From NCBI GenBank assembly GCA_035353855.1, contig DAOQAK010000006.1:1-64000 (forward strand): a DNA stretch of 64,000 nucleotides. Reading direction: 5' to 3'. The stretch is from Bacteroidales bacterium (GTDB lineage: Bacteria > Bacteroidota > Bacteroidia > Bacteroidales > CG2-30-32-10). The translations under genes were made by a program, and so were the position numbers. Shown piece by piece: positions 45,927 to 55,271 of the stretch (within the stretch, counting starts at the first letter, position 1; every line of letters begins with the position of its first letter). The notes under the pieces were generated by a model that worked only from the letters and a program-made list of their open reading frames with translations, was not told the DNA's origin and made no database searches.

Positions 45927-46723
45927 AAATTAATTTTTCCAAATATCAGGGTGCCGGAAATGATTTTATCATGATTGATAACAGAAGTCATATCTTTAAG
46001 AATTATATAAACCAGGCATCCGTTATATCTTTTTTATGTCATCGTCGGTTTGGCATAGGCGCCGATGGACTTATACTGATTAACAAAAGCAATGATGGTG
46101 ATTTTAAAATGGTTTATTTTAATTCCGATGGAAAAGAAGGAAGTATGTGTGGCAATGGGGGTAGATGTTGTGCAGCATTTGCACACGATTTGGGAATCAT
46201 AAAAAGTAAAACTGTTTTCAGCGCTACCGATGGATTTCACCAGGCACAAATCATTGCTGTTAATAAAAACGAAACCATTGTAAAACTTCAGATGTGTGAT
46301 GTTTCAAATATTATTAAAGAGGAAAAATATTTTATTATAAATACCGGTTCGCCGCATTATGTTACGTTTACAAAAAACGTAAAAGACATGGATGTATTTA
46401 CTGAAGGGAAAAAAATCAGGTATAGTAAAGCATTCAAAAAAGAAGGGATCAATGTAAATTTTGCAGAGCCTTTGGATGGACATATTTTTGTAAGAACATA
46501 CGAACGTGGTGTGGAAGATGAAACACTTTCATGCGGTACCGGATCTACAGCTACGGCAATTGCAGCAAACGAACTTCATTTACTTAAAGGCAACACCTGT
46601 AATTTGATTACTCTTGGCGGAAATCTTTCGGTATATTTTAATAAAATAAACAAAACACAATATACCGATATATGGCTTCAAGGGCCGGCAACCTGCGTTT
46701 ATAAAGGAGAAATATCCATTTAA
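45923..46723 (+). CDS. dapF: Diaminopimelate epimerase
   Basis: A 266-residue cytosolic racemase converting LL- to meso-diaminopimelate, the precursor of lysine and of peptidoglycan crosslinks. The two catalytic cysteines are in MCGNGGRCCAAF and ETLSCGTGSTATA. The opening FSKYQGAGNDFIMID is the family N-terminus. An in-frame second Cys follows the first catalytic one. It is the second gene of a run that ends with the peptidoglycan enzyme MltG. Confidence 0.96.
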   Translation: MKINFSKYQGAGNDFIMIDNRSHIFKNYINQASVISFLCHRRFGIGADGLILINKSNDGDFKMVYFNSDGKEGSMCGNGGRCCAAFAHDLGIIKSKTVFSATDGFHQAQIIAVNKNETIVKLQMCDVSNIIKEEKYFIINTGSPHYVTFTKNVKDMDVFTEGKKIRYSKAFKKEGINVNFAEPLDGHIFVRTYERGVEDETLSCGTGSTATAIAANELHLLKGNTCNLITLGGNLSVYFNKINKTQYTDIWLQGPATCVYKGEISI

Positions 46724-46742
46724 AAATTTAGAAAAAATTATC

Positions 46743-47258
46743 ATGAAAGGGAAAAATATTTCTTTCCGCGCTCCCGAACCCGCTGATATTGATATTCTGT
46801 ATAAATGGGAGAACGATACACGTATCTGGCATTTAAGTAATACTGTAGCTCCTTTCTCGCATCATTTACTTGAAGAATATATTCTGAATGCTCAACAGGA
46901 TATTTATGCTGCAAAACAATTGCGATTAATGATTGTTGAAACTGACAACAATAAAACTATTGGGTGCATCGACCTTTTCGATTTCGACCCGTCAAACCAA
47001 AGAGCAGGTGTCGGGATTTTAATCAGCGAGGAATACCGCAGCAAAGGCTATGCATCACAAGCACTCGAAATTCTGACAGATTATGCTTTTAATACTTTAC
47101 ATCTTCACCAGTTATTCTGCAACATTACATCCGATAACGAAAACAGTCTGAAGCTTTTTAAAAAATTCAAATTTGAAATCATCGGGCTTAAAAAAGAATG
47201 GATTCTGCAAGGCAAAACATGGAAGGATGAATACATTTTACAATTAATTAATAAATAA
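46743..47258 (+). CDS. GNAT family N-acetyltransferase
   Basis: A 171-residue acetyltransferase of the RimJ/RimL-like type. It opens with ISFRAPEPADIDILYKWEND, typical of these enzymes. The acetyl-CoA pyrophosphate loop is visible as GVGILISEEYRSKGYAS, and the late motif as ALEILTDYAF and NITSDNENSLKLFKKFKFE. The substrate could be a protein N-terminus, polyamine or amino sugar; it cannot be told. It lies between dapF and mltG, with gaps of 19 and 12 bases, so it is part of the operon. Confidence 0.88.
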   Translation: MKGKNISFRAPEPADIDILYKWENDTRIWHLSNTVAPFSHHLLEEYILNAQQDIYAAKQLRLMIVETDNNKTIGCIDLFDFDPSNQRAGVGILISEEYRSKGYASQALEILTDYAFNTLHLHQLFCNITSDNENSLKLFKKFKFEIIGLKKEWILQGKTWKDEYILQLINK

Positions 47259-47270
47259 TTTCTTTTTCAA

Positions 47271-48323
47271 ATGGCTAAAAAAGGAAAATCAGTTTTTTTT
47301 AAAATAATAGTGATCACGGGTGTTTTGTTAATACTGGCAGGAATCTTCACTGCATACAAAGCATATACTATCCTATACAAATCAAATGTTAAGCTTGACG
47401 ATAAAAATAGTACTTACCTATATATAAAAACCGGTTCCGATTTTAATGAAGTATTAAATCAACTCAATACAAATAAAATAATTTCCGATGCTTCATCATT
47501 TGAATGGCTTGCCGATTATAAGGATTATAAGAATCATGTAAAACCCGGCAAATACACGATCAAAAATGGAATGAACAATAATGAACTTATTAACATGCTG
47601 ATGTCGGGCAGGCAAGAACCTGTAAAGCTTGTATTTAATAATGTGCGTACCAAATATCAGCTTGCCGGAAAAATGTCTTCACAGCTTGAAGCCGATTCGT
47701 TATCAATAATTGAACTGCTTGATAATGCAGATTACCTCGATTCACTTGGGTTTACAGTAGATAATGCTATTGCTGTTTTTATTCCAAACACATACGAACT
47801 CTATTGGAATACTTCTGCCAAACAATTATTTGAAAAAATGAAAAAAGAATTCGATAAATTCTGGAACAACAGTCGTAAAACAAAAGCAGAAAATGCAGGA
47901 CTATCTCCTGTAGAAGTTGAAATTCTTGCATCCATAATACAGGAAGAAAGCCGGAAATATGACGAAATGCCCACTATTGCAGGTGTTTACATCAACCGCC
48001 TGAATAAAGGAATGAAATTGGAAGCAGATCCAACAGTTAAATTTGCAATTGGTGATTTTTCAATCAAACGTATTTTGAAAAAACATTTGCTCACTGATTC
48101 CCCATACAACACATATCAAAACAAAGGACTACCACCAGGTCCGATATGTTTACCCGATTCACGAATAATCGACAAAGTCCTCAATTACGAAAAACATAAT
48201 TATTTATTTTTCTGTGCAAAGCCTGATGGCTCGGGATATCATTCATTTGCCAAAACCAGCGCTGAACATTCGCGCAATGCACAAATCTATCATCAATACC
48301 TGAACACGCTTAAAATAAAATAG
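47271..48323 (+). CDS. mltG: Endolytic transglycosylase MltG
   Basis: A 350-residue inner-membrane enzyme that cuts nascent glycan strands and limits their length. One N-terminal transmembrane helix is at about 10-30. A LysM-like part follows (YIKTGSDFNEVLNQL). The YceG catalytic domain has EVEILASIIQEESRKYDEMPTIAGVYINR, where the Glu in QEES is the expected catalytic residue, and KLEADPTVKFA and YNTYQNKGLPPGPICLPD later. Length and motif order are normal. It closes the operon begun at 45141. Confidence 0.93.
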   Translation: MAKKGKSVFFKIIVITGVLLILAGIFTAYKAYTILYKSNVKLDDKNSTYLYIKTGSDFNEVLNQLNTNKIISDASSFEWLADYKDYKNHVKPGKYTIKNGMNNNELINMLMSGRQEPVKLVFNNVRTKYQLAGKMSSQLEADSLSIIELLDNADYLDSLGFTVDNAIAVFIPNTYELYWNTSAKQLFEKMKKEFDKFWNNSRKTKAENAGLSPVEVEILASIIQEESRKYDEMPTIAGVYINRLNKGMKLEADPTVKFAIGDFSIKRILKKHLLTDSPYNTYQNKGLPPGPICLPDSRIIDKVLNYEKHNYLFFCAKPDGSGYHSFAKTSAEHSRNAQIYHQYLNTLKIK

Positions 48324-48399
48324 AAGCTCATTTTATAGCTATTTTATTTTTTTATGATTTGCATCATTATTTTTTTTAATTTAACATTTAAAATTACAA

Positions 48400-50328
48400 T
48401 TGCCTATGCAAGCCATAACCAATCTCTTCGAAGAAAGTGTAAAAAAATTTGGTAAGAATGCGTATCTGTACGAAAAAAAAGATGATACTTATCAATATTT
48501 AACTTATAAAGAGGTTCATCAAATTGTATATCAGTTAGCTTCAGGACTTTTAAATATAGGTGTAAAAAAAGGTGACCGTATTTCAGTTATCTCAGAAGGA
48601 AGGAACGATTGGGTTATATCTGAACTGGCCATTTTATATGCCGGGGCAATTAATGTTCCTTTATCTGTAAAATTAACCGAACCTTCCGAACTTGAATTCC
48701 GGTTAAAACATTCAGAAGCGCATTATATCATTTCTTCTGTTTCTCAATTAAAAAAAATAAGAGAAATAAAAGCGAAATTAAATTTAGTAGAAAAAATTAT
48801 TGTTCTTGATGCTTTAGAAAAATATGAGGACAAAGAAATTTTTTCAGGTGATGTAATCAAGGCAGGTGATGAATTTCTTAAAACAAACCTAAAAGATTTT
48901 AATGAAAGATGGCAATCCGTAAAAGGTGATGATATTGCAAATATTTGCTACACTTCAGGCACCACTGCCGAACCAAAAGGCATCATGCTTTCGCATCGCA
49001 ATTATACAGCAAATGCGGAACAATCGTTAAGCCTGATGGATGTTCCGGAATATTACACATCCCTTTTGATATTACCATGGGATCACGCATTTGCTCATGC
49101 CGTAGGAATATACAGCATCATGAAAGCAGGAGCATCCATTGCCTCTGTACAATTGGGTTCTTCGCCCATTGAAACATTAAAAAATATTCCAATAAACATA
49201 AAAGAAATCAGACCTCATTTCCTGTTAAGTGTTCCGTCGCTCGCAAAAAATTTCAAGAAAAATATTGAAACAGGAATAGCAGCTAAAGGAAAATTCATCC
49301 AGAAATTATTCAATAAAGGAATAAAGCTCGCCTATTATTATAATGGCATGAGTAGTTTTGAAAAAGGAAAAGGGAAACGCATTTTCCTTAAACCAATATT
49401 AAAATTATTTGATATAATTATTTTTAAAAAAATTAGAAAAAATTTTGGCGGACGGCTTCATTATTTTATTGGCGGAGGAGCTTTGCTTGATACTGAAATT
49501 CAGAAATTCTTTTACGCGATAGGAATACCAATGTTCCAGGGATATGGCCTTACTGAAGCATCTCCGGTTATCTCATCCAATTCTGAAAGAAAACACAAAA
49601 TAGGTTCATCAGGTTATCTGGTTTCAAATCTGAAATTAAAAATTTGTGATACCAAAGGGAATGAACTACCGGCGGAAGAAAAAGGTGAAATTGTGATACA
49701 AGGCGAAAATGTGATGACCGGTTATTGGAAAAATCCGGAAGCTACTGCCGAAACTATACGGAATGGCTGGCTTTACACCGGCGATCTGGGTTATATCGAC
49801 AAAGATGGATTCCTGTTTGTTTATGGTCGTTTCAAAAGTTTATTGATTGCTGATGATGGCGAAAAATACAGTCCTGAAGGAATAGAAGAAGCTTTTATCG
49901 GGCAATCGCAATACATTGATCAATGTATGCTTTATAACAATCAAAATCCATATTCTGTATGCTTGATTGCGCCTAATGTTACAAATTTAAAAAAATGGAT
50001 AGAAGAAAATGGACTTCGCTTTGATTCGAACGAAACGGTGATAAAAGCATTGAAATTAATTGAAAATGAAATAAGTTTATACCGTAAAGGAAATAAGTTT
50101 GACGGGGTGTTCCCGCAACGCTGGTTGCCATCAGCAATAGGAATAATAAGCGAAGCATTTACTGAAGAAAATCATATGATGAACAGCACTCTTAAAATTG
50201 TAAGAGGAAAAATAATCGAGCATTATAAACCTACTATTGATTTTTTGTATATGCCGGAAGCAAAGGATATTTGTAACTCAAAAAATATTTATGCAATGAA
50301 AGAAATTTTCAGGAATTTCAATTTATAA
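48400..50328 (+). CDS. Long-chain acyl-CoA synthetase (AMP-binding)
   Basis: A 642-residue acyl-activating enzyme that joins fatty acids to CoA through an acyl-AMP. The P-loop reads YTSGTTAEPKG. The next motifs are MFQGYGLTEASPVISS, YTGDLGYIDKDGFLFVYGR and KYSPEGIEEAFIG, which are typical of the long-chain branch. The expected C-terminal catalytic Lys is in the last part (STLKIVRGKI). No signal peptide or membrane span is clear, so it is probably at the inner face of the membrane, supplying fatty acids from outside to phospholipid synthesis. Confidence 0.92.
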   Translation: MPMQAITNLFEESVKKFGKNAYLYEKKDDTYQYLTYKEVHQIVYQLASGLLNIGVKKGDRISVISEGRNDWVISELAILYAGAINVPLSVKLTEPSELEFRLKHSEAHYIISSVSQLKKIREIKAKLNLVEKIIVLDALEKYEDKEIFSGDVIKAGDEFLKTNLKDFNERWQSVKGDDIANICYTSGTTAEPKGIMLSHRNYTANAEQSLSLMDVPEYYTSLLILPWDHAFAHAVGIYSIMKAGASIASVQLGSSPIETLKNIPINIKEIRPHFLLSVPSLAKNFKKNIETGIAAKGKFIQKLFNKGIKLAYYYNGMSSFEKGKGKRIFLKPILKLFDIIIFKKIRKNFGGRLHYFIGGGALLDTEIQKFFYAIGIPMFQGYGLTEASPVISSNSERKHKIGSSGYLVSNLKLKICDTKGNELPAEEKGEIVIQGENVMTGYWKNPEATAETIRNGWLYTGDLGYIDKDGFLFVYGRFKSLLIADDGEKYSPEGIEEAFIGQSQYIDQCMLYNNQNPYSVCLIAPNVTNLKKWIEENGLRFDSNETVIKALKLIENEISLYRKGNKFDGVFPQRWLPSAIGIISEAFTEENHMMNSTLKIVRGKIIEHYKPTIDFLYMPEAKDICNSKNIYAMKEIFRNFNL

Positions 50329-50446
50329 ATATTCTGCATATTAACATTATAGTAAGGTATCAGAAGGTTTGTTAATAAAATTTATTTTTATTCATATATA
50401 AAATTTTATATTTTTACCGATAACAAAAATTAAACTCTAAAATAAT

Positions 50447-51265
50447 ATGAAAAGAATTGCAGCTATTATTTGCATTTTTGCAACTTATTTTTCGGCACAG
50501 GCGCTGAATCCTTCGAGGACTTATTCTGTTTCTCCATCTGATTACGGAATGACTTATGAAGAAGTTTCAATCACTACAGAAGATAATGTTACATTATTCG
50601 GATGGTTTTTTAAAACTACCGAAGCCTCAACAAAAGTAATGATAATGAGCGATGACGGTAATGGCAACATGGCAGATAACTTTGAACTTGCCAGTAATTT
50701 CATTACTCTCGGGTATAATGTATTGATGTACGACTACCGTGGATACGGTAAAAGCAGCGACTTTACCATAAACAATAATTTTTTTATTTATGCCCAGTTC
50801 CAGAAAGATATAGAAGCAGCCATTGATTACATAAAAAAATACCAGGCTAAATTGCGTTCTATTAATTTATATGGAATAGGAATAGGCGCAGGACTATCAT
50901 TATCAGTTGGAGCCAACCATGCTGAAATTACTAAAATCATTGCTGATTCCCCTTATAATAATTTCGAGAACATGAAAAAAGTCATCAAAGAAATAAATGG
51001 CGCTGATGCATTATTTCCATTGGCATATAATAAAAATTATTTAGAACCTACGTATGCACTCGAATCAAAAGGCGGCACATTAGCAGGGATATTTTTTATT
51101 GCCGGAGAAAATGAAAATATCTTTAATCAGAAAATTGCAAAAGAACTCAGCAAGATTCGTAGCAGCATAAGTTCTACATACATTGTAAAAGGTGCAACTA
51201 TGTCTACTACTTTCTCCTCGAACAAATCAAAATATTTCGACGAGATAAGTAATTTCCTGAAATAA
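50447..51265 (+). CDS. Exported alpha/beta-hydrolase fold protein lacking the nucleophile Ser
   Basis: A 272-residue protein with a signal peptide (residues 1-19, ending AQA). The fold is clear from LGYNVLMYDYRGYGKSSDF, then the predicted nucleophile elbow LYGIGIGAGLS, then IIADSPYNNFE. In active relatives the elbow is G-x-S-x-G; here it is G143-I-G145-I-G147, so the nucleophile position is Gly. The late acid position reads FIAGENEN, and no His is seen in the last segment where the catalytic one belongs (IVKGATMSTTF). I infer a non-enzymatic binding or chaperone role; an unusual enzyme is less likely. A terminator follows. Confidence 0.8.
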   Translation: MKRIAAIICIFATYFSAQALNPSRTYSVSPSDYGMTYEEVSITTEDNVTLFGWFFKTTEASTKVMIMSDDGNGNMADNFELASNFITLGYNVLMYDYRGYGKSSDFTINNNFFIYAQFQKDIEAAIDYIKKYQAKLRSINLYGIGIGAGLSLSVGANHAEITKIIADSPYNNFENMKKVIKEINGADALFPLAYNKNYLEPTYALESKGGTLAGIFFIAGENENIFNQKIAKELSKIRSSISSTYIVKGATMSTTFSSNKSKYFDEISNFLK

Positions 51266-51281
51266 AAAATATTCTATTTAT

Positions 51282-51311
51282 AAAAAGGAAGTCAAATCTG
51301 GCTTCCTTTTT
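51282..51311 (+). terminator. Terminator after the hydrolase-like gene
   Basis: A perfect 10-bp stem (AAAAAGGAAG and complement) followed by a T-rich tract, 17 bases after the stop. The T-tract runs into a -7-like box TATTTTTG at 51313-51320, which may serve the next gene. Confidence 0.85.
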
Positions 51312-51370
51312 TTATTTTTGCACCTTACAATTTTAAATTTCAAACTTAATACTTTATAAATATTAATAAA

Positions 51371-52711
51371 ATGGGTGCATTTAAAGCTTATGATATCCGC
51401 GGGGTATATAACAAAGATTTCAATAAAGAAGACGTTTACAAAATAGGTTTTTATTTACCCGAATTACTAAACGCATCTAAAATCCTTGTAGGACGTGACG
51501 TTCGCACATCATCACCGGAAATTTTTGAATATCTTTCAAAAGGAATAATCGATAGCGGAGCAGATGTTCACTACATTGGTCTTTCTACAACACCTATGGT
51601 ATATTACCTTACAGCGAAATATCATTTTGATGCATCGGTAATGATCACAGCTTCTCATAATCCAAAAGAACATAACGGGCTGAAAATTTCAAGAACCAAT
51701 GCGTTGCCTGTGGGCTTTGATACAGGACTTGGAGAGTTGGAAAAGCTTGTTAAATCAGCAAAGCCAGAGGCTGTTTCAAAAAAAGGAAAGATAATCGAAA
51801 TGGATATTCGCAATGAATATATTTCTTTTTTGAAACAATATCTAAGCGATTATTCCAATTTAAAAATAGCTGTCGATTGTTCAAACGGCATGGCTTGCCT
51901 GCTTATCAAAGAATTCCTGAATAAAGACATTCAATATTTATATGATGAACTTGATGGGACTTTTCCCAATCACGAAGCCAACCCGTTGGAAGAAGAAAAC
52001 GTGGAAGACCTGAAACGTTTGGTATTAAAGGGAAAATGTGATGTCGGCGTAATATTCGATGGGGATGCCGACCGCGTAATGTTTGTTGATGAGAACGGAA
52101 AATTTGTTTCACCAGATTTAATGATTGCTGTTCTTGCTCACTATTTCCTCGAAGAAAAAGGATTAAAAGGAAATATACTGCAGGATATACGCACATCAAA
52201 AGCGGTAGCAGAATATATTGAAAATTTCGGAAGCAAAATGCACATGTGGCGTGTAGGCCGTGCTTATGCAGCCATGAAACTTCGCGAAATAAACGGGATA
52301 TTTGGCGGTGAACTGGCAGGTCATTATTACTTCAAAGATTTTTATTATTCCGATTCAGGAATAATGGCATCGCTTATTATTCTTGGCGTTTTAAGCAAGA
52401 TGAAGAAAAAAGGGATTTCATTTTCACAACTTATAGGCAATATTGCTAAATATGCAAATTCGGGAGAAATAAATTTCGAGATTGAAAAAAAATCAGAAGC
52501 AATGGAGCAAATAAAAAATTATTTCACTTCGCTCGAAAAACCTGTTGCCTTCTATGATTTCGATGGATACCGTATTGAATTTAAAGACTGGTGGTTTAAT
52601 GTGCGCCCTTCGAACACCGATCCATACCTGCGTTTCATAGCCGAAGCAAATAATCAAAATTTGCTCAACGAAAAAATCGAAAAAGTAAAAGAAATAATAA
52701 AAGGTATTTGA
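51371..52711 (+). CDS. Phosphohexomutase (phosphomannomutase/phosphoglucomutase)
   Basis: A 446-residue cytosolic enzyme moving phosphate between C1 and C6 of a hexose phosphate. The active Ser is in TASHNPKEHNGLK, the metal loop is DGDADR, the sugar loop is GGELAGHYYF and the phosphate-binding loop is RPSNTDPYLR. The usual sugar loop has GE-x-S-G-H; this enzyme has Ala at the Ser position, which may change sugar choice. It begins with MGAFKAYDIRGVYN. It probably feeds mannose- or glucose-based glycan synthesis. The next gene starts immediately after with a TTG. Confidence 0.9.
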   Translation: MGAFKAYDIRGVYNKDFNKEDVYKIGFYLPELLNASKILVGRDVRTSSPEIFEYLSKGIIDSGADVHYIGLSTTPMVYYLTAKYHFDASVMITASHNPKEHNGLKISRTNALPVGFDTGLGELEKLVKSAKPEAVSKKGKIIEMDIRNEYISFLKQYLSDYSNLKIAVDCSNGMACLLIKEFLNKDIQYLYDELDGTFPNHEANPLEEENVEDLKRLVLKGKCDVGVIFDGDADRVMFVDENGKFVSPDLMIAVLAHYFLEEKGLKGNILQDIRTSKAVAEYIENFGSKMHMWRVGRAYAAMKLREINGIFGGELAGHYYFKDFYYSDSGIMASLIILGVLSKMKKKGISFSQLIGNIAKYANSGEINFEIEKKSEAMEQIKNYFTSLEKPVAFYDFDGYRIEFKDWWFNVRPSNTDPYLRFIAEANNQNLLNEKIEKVKEIIKGI

Positions 52712-52712
52712 T

Positions 52713-53627
52713 TTGAAATTAAAAAACATAACCATATCACTTATTTTATTGCAAATATCTTTTGCTACACTGGCAAAAAGTATTTCGTTTCCGCCTGATA
52801 CGCTTAATAAAAAACGCTTACATGCAGTAATCGCAACCGAAGCAGTTACAGTTGCAGGAACATTATACTTGCTAAATAACTTATGGTACAAGGATTATCC
52901 GCGTTCTTCATTTCATTTTTTTAACGATAATAAAGAATGGTTGCAAATGGACAAAATCGGTCATGCCACTACATCCTGCTCTATTGGCGCTGTTGGTTAT
53001 TACTCGTTAAAATGGTGTGGTGTTGAAAACAAAAAAGCGATATGGTACGGTGGCGGATTAGGTTCTGTTTATATGCTTACAATTGAAATTCTCGACGGAC
53101 TTTCGAGCGAATGGGGCTTTTCGTTGGGCGACTTTTCGGCAAACACATTTGGCTCGGCGGTTTTTATGAGTCAGCAATTGGCATGGAATCAGCAACGAAT
53201 TGTATTCAAATGGTCGTATCATCCTACTGAATTCGCTGATTACAGACCTGATTTACTCGGCAGCAATTTCCAGGAGCATATGTTGAAAGATTACAACGGG
53301 CAAACTTACTGGCTTTCCGGGAATATTTCTTCTTTTCTAAAAAAAGATTCTAAATTTCCGAAGTGGCTCAACGTTGCTGTTGGTTACGGTGCAAATGGAA
53401 TGATTGGTGCAAACGGAAATCCTGATACATATAATGGCGCTACAATGCCGGTATTTAAAAGATACAGGCAGTTTTATATTTCTCCGGATATTGATTTTAC
53501 ACACATTCCAACAAAATCAAAATTTTTAAAAGCAGTTTTTTACACATTGAACTTCTTAAAATTTCCGGCTCCAACATTTGAATTTTCAAAAGAAAACAAT
53601 CTGAAGTTCCATATTTTATATTTATAA
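52713..53627 (+). CDS. DUF2279 (YfiM-like) envelope protein
   Basis: A 304-residue exported protein of unknown function. The start is a TTG two bases after the upstream stop. It is accepted because it alone includes the signal peptide (KLKNITISLILLQISF to LAKS) and a purine-rich AAAAGG precedes it. The DUF2279 part is MDKIGHATTSCSIGAVGYYS, then GGLGSVYMLTIEILDG, then WGFSLGDFSANTFGS and WSYHPTEFADYRPDLLG. The late part (about 200-304) has strand-like segments and may touch the outer membrane. Its expression is tied to the mutase gene. Confidence 0.8.
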   Translation: MKLKNITISLILLQISFATLAKSISFPPDTLNKKRLHAVIATEAVTVAGTLYLLNNLWYKDYPRSSFHFFNDNKEWLQMDKIGHATTSCSIGAVGYYSLKWCGVENKKAIWYGGGLGSVYMLTIEILDGLSSEWGFSLGDFSANTFGSAVFMSQQLAWNQQRIVFKWSYHPTEFADYRPDLLGSNFQEHMLKDYNGQTYWLSGNISSFLKKDSKFPKWLNVAVGYGANGMIGANGNPDTYNGATMPVFKRYRQFYISPDIDFTHIPTKSKFLKAVFYTLNFLKFPAPTFEFSKENNLKFHILYL

Positions 53628-53662
53628 AACCTGTTTTCTGAAAGCAGCTTTGTGCAATTTTA

Positions 53663-53670
53663 TATCTTTG
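53663..53670 (+). promoter_or_regulatory. Putative -7 box (TATCTTTG)
   Basis: TATCTTTG fits TAnnTTTG, 18 bases before the TPR lipoprotein ATG at 53689. TCTG at 53637-53640, 22 bases upstream, is one base off a -33 element. Confidence 0.45.
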
Positions 53671-53688
53671 CAAAATAATTTTTCAAAA

Positions 53689-54096
53689 ATGAAAATATCA
53701 GTATTTATAATATTATCGTCATTTATATTTTTCTCAGCTTGTAAGCCAGGCCCGGAAAAAATTGACAACATGCTTAATGAAGCAAGTGAAAAAATAAGAA
53801 AATCCGATAATAAAGGAGCTATTGAAGAACTCACAAAAATTATCGGGTACGACAAAGAAAATTATAAAGCATATTATTACCGCGCTAATGCAGAATTTAA
53901 TTTAAGGCAAACCAAAGAAGCTATTGCTGATTACACTAAAGCCATTGAAATAAAACCCGATTATGCCGATGCATTTTTTAACAGGGCCAGTTGTAAATAT
54001 TACCTCAATGATACCGATGGAGCCTGCAACGACTGGCATAAAGCTTTTGAACTTGGGAAGCCTAATACCGGGGATATGCTGAATAATTGCGACTAA
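53689..54096 (+). CDS. Small TPR lipoprotein
   Basis: A 135-residue predicted lipoprotein. The start at 53689 gives a clean lipoprotein signal (KISVFIILSSFIFFSAC, Cys18 lipidated); an earlier in-frame ATG would not. The mature part has two to three tetratricopeptide units: GAIEELTKIIGYDKENYKAY, then AEFNLRQTKEAIADYTKAIE, then DAFFNRASCKYYLND. TPRs form helical binding surfaces. It probably serves as an adaptor at the outer membrane. The partner is unknown. Confidence 0.8.
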   Translation: MKISVFIILSSFIFFSACKPGPEKIDNMLNEASEKIRKSDNKGAIEELTKIIGYDKENYKAYYYRANAEFNLRQTKEAIADYTKAIEIKPDYADAFFNRASCKYYLNDTDGACNDWHKAFELGKPNTGDMLNNCD

Positions 54097-54126
54097 AAAA
54101 CTTTACATAGTTTAATAATTTTCCTT

Positions 54127-55209
54127 ATGAATTTAAAACCCGGCGACAGAGTCAGTTTCCTGAACGAAAAACGCGATGGTATTGTAAAAAAGATTTTACA
54201 AAATAAAATGGTTATTGTTGAAATTGAAGATGGCTTTGAAATACCTGTAATTTCAAGCGATCTGGTAAAGGTGAATGCTTTCGATGACGAAGAACAAAAC
54301 GATAATAAATATTCAAATCGTAAGAACGATACACAACCTGAACCTGAAGAAAGATTCCCTGAACGATTTGGTTTTGATACTTCATTAACAGAAGATTTAA
54401 AATTAAAAAAAGGATTTTATATTGCATTTATTCCCGAAAATGATGAACAGATGCTGCAAGGCAATTATGCTGTTTACATTTTAAACAACACCAAACAGGA
54501 TGCACTCTTCACTTATTACCTTAAAGAAAATGATAAATACATCTGTACCGATTTCGATCGTGTTGATGAAGCATCAGCGCTAATGTTATCGAATATTGAT
54601 AAGTCGCAATTTGAAAAATGGGAGCATATTAAATTTCATTTTATTTATTTCAAAAAAGAAAATGAAATTTTTAAAAATCCTGAAGTAATTGATATACGCG
54701 TAAAACCGCTTCGTTTCTATAAAGAAGAAAATTATAATTACGTACCGGCAATAGGTGAAAAATGTTTTTTAATTCCTTTGTCAGAAAAAGAAGTACAACA
54801 ACCCGAAGAATGGAAAGAAGAGCAATGGAAAAACGAAAAAGTTTTAAAATCGCCCGGTATTAAAATTATTGGACATATAAAGGATATGGCGAAACCTTCA
54901 CCATTCCCCAAAGAACACATAATTGAACATGGCGTTGCCGAAGTTGACCTTCACATTGAAGAACTTGTTGATGATTTGTCAAAATTTAAAAACAATGATT
55001 TTTTAAATTTTCAAATTGAATATTTTATAAAAATGCTGGATAGTGCTATTGCCAATAAATTTAAAAATATCATTTTTATTCATGGCGTAGGTAATGGAAG
55101 CTTAAAGAAGGAAATTATTACCAAGCTGAAAAATAATTATCCCGACCTTTCATACCAGGATGCATCAATGTTAAAATATGGTAAAGGGGCAATAAATATT
55201 TCACTGTAA
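54127..55209 (+). CDS. DUF2027 and Smr domain protein
   Basis: A 360-residue protein of a type widespread in Bacteroidetes. The first 70 residues look like a small beta barrel (LKPGDRVSFLNEKRDGIVKKI, then IPVISSDLVKV). A central DUF2027 sandwich follows, about 85-250. The C-terminal 80 or so residues are an Smr domain with VDLHIEEL and FIHGVGNGSLKKEI, the HGxG motif of nucleic-acid endonuclease Smr domains. No signal peptide. It may bind or nick DNA or RNA; the actual role is not known. It sits directly upstream of rnpB. Confidence 0.85.
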   Translation: MNLKPGDRVSFLNEKRDGIVKKILQNKMVIVEIEDGFEIPVISSDLVKVNAFDDEEQNDNKYSNRKNDTQPEPEERFPERFGFDTSLTEDLKLKKGFYIAFIPENDEQMLQGNYAVYILNNTKQDALFTYYLKENDKYICTDFDRVDEASALMLSNIDKSQFEKWEHIKFHFIYFKKENEIFKNPEVIDIRVKPLRFYKEENYNYVPAIGEKCFLIPLSEKEVQQPEEWKEEQWKNEKVLKSPGIKIIGHIKDMAKPSPFPKEHIIEHGVAEVDLHIEELVDDLSKFKNNDFLNFQIEYFIKMLDSAIANKFKNIIFIHGVGNGSLKKEIITKLKNNYPDLSYQDASMLKYGKGAINISL

Positions 55210-55218
55210 TATCACCAA

Positions 55219-55250
55219 TTTGAATATTTACTAGCAAATTCGTACCTTTG
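55219..55250 (+). promoter_or_regulatory. rnpB promoter
   Basis: TTTG at 55219-55222 and TACCTTTG at 55243-55250 are 20 bases apart, a full match to the Bacteroidetes pattern. Transcription should start near 55257, just before the RNA. Confidence 0.75.
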
Positions 55251-55271
55251 CATTTCAAAGAAACTGTTCTT

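Noticed and set aside
51906..52199. Minus-strand frame of 97 codons inside the phosphohexomutase gene
   Set aside because: It is a shadow of a strongly conserved gene on the other strand.
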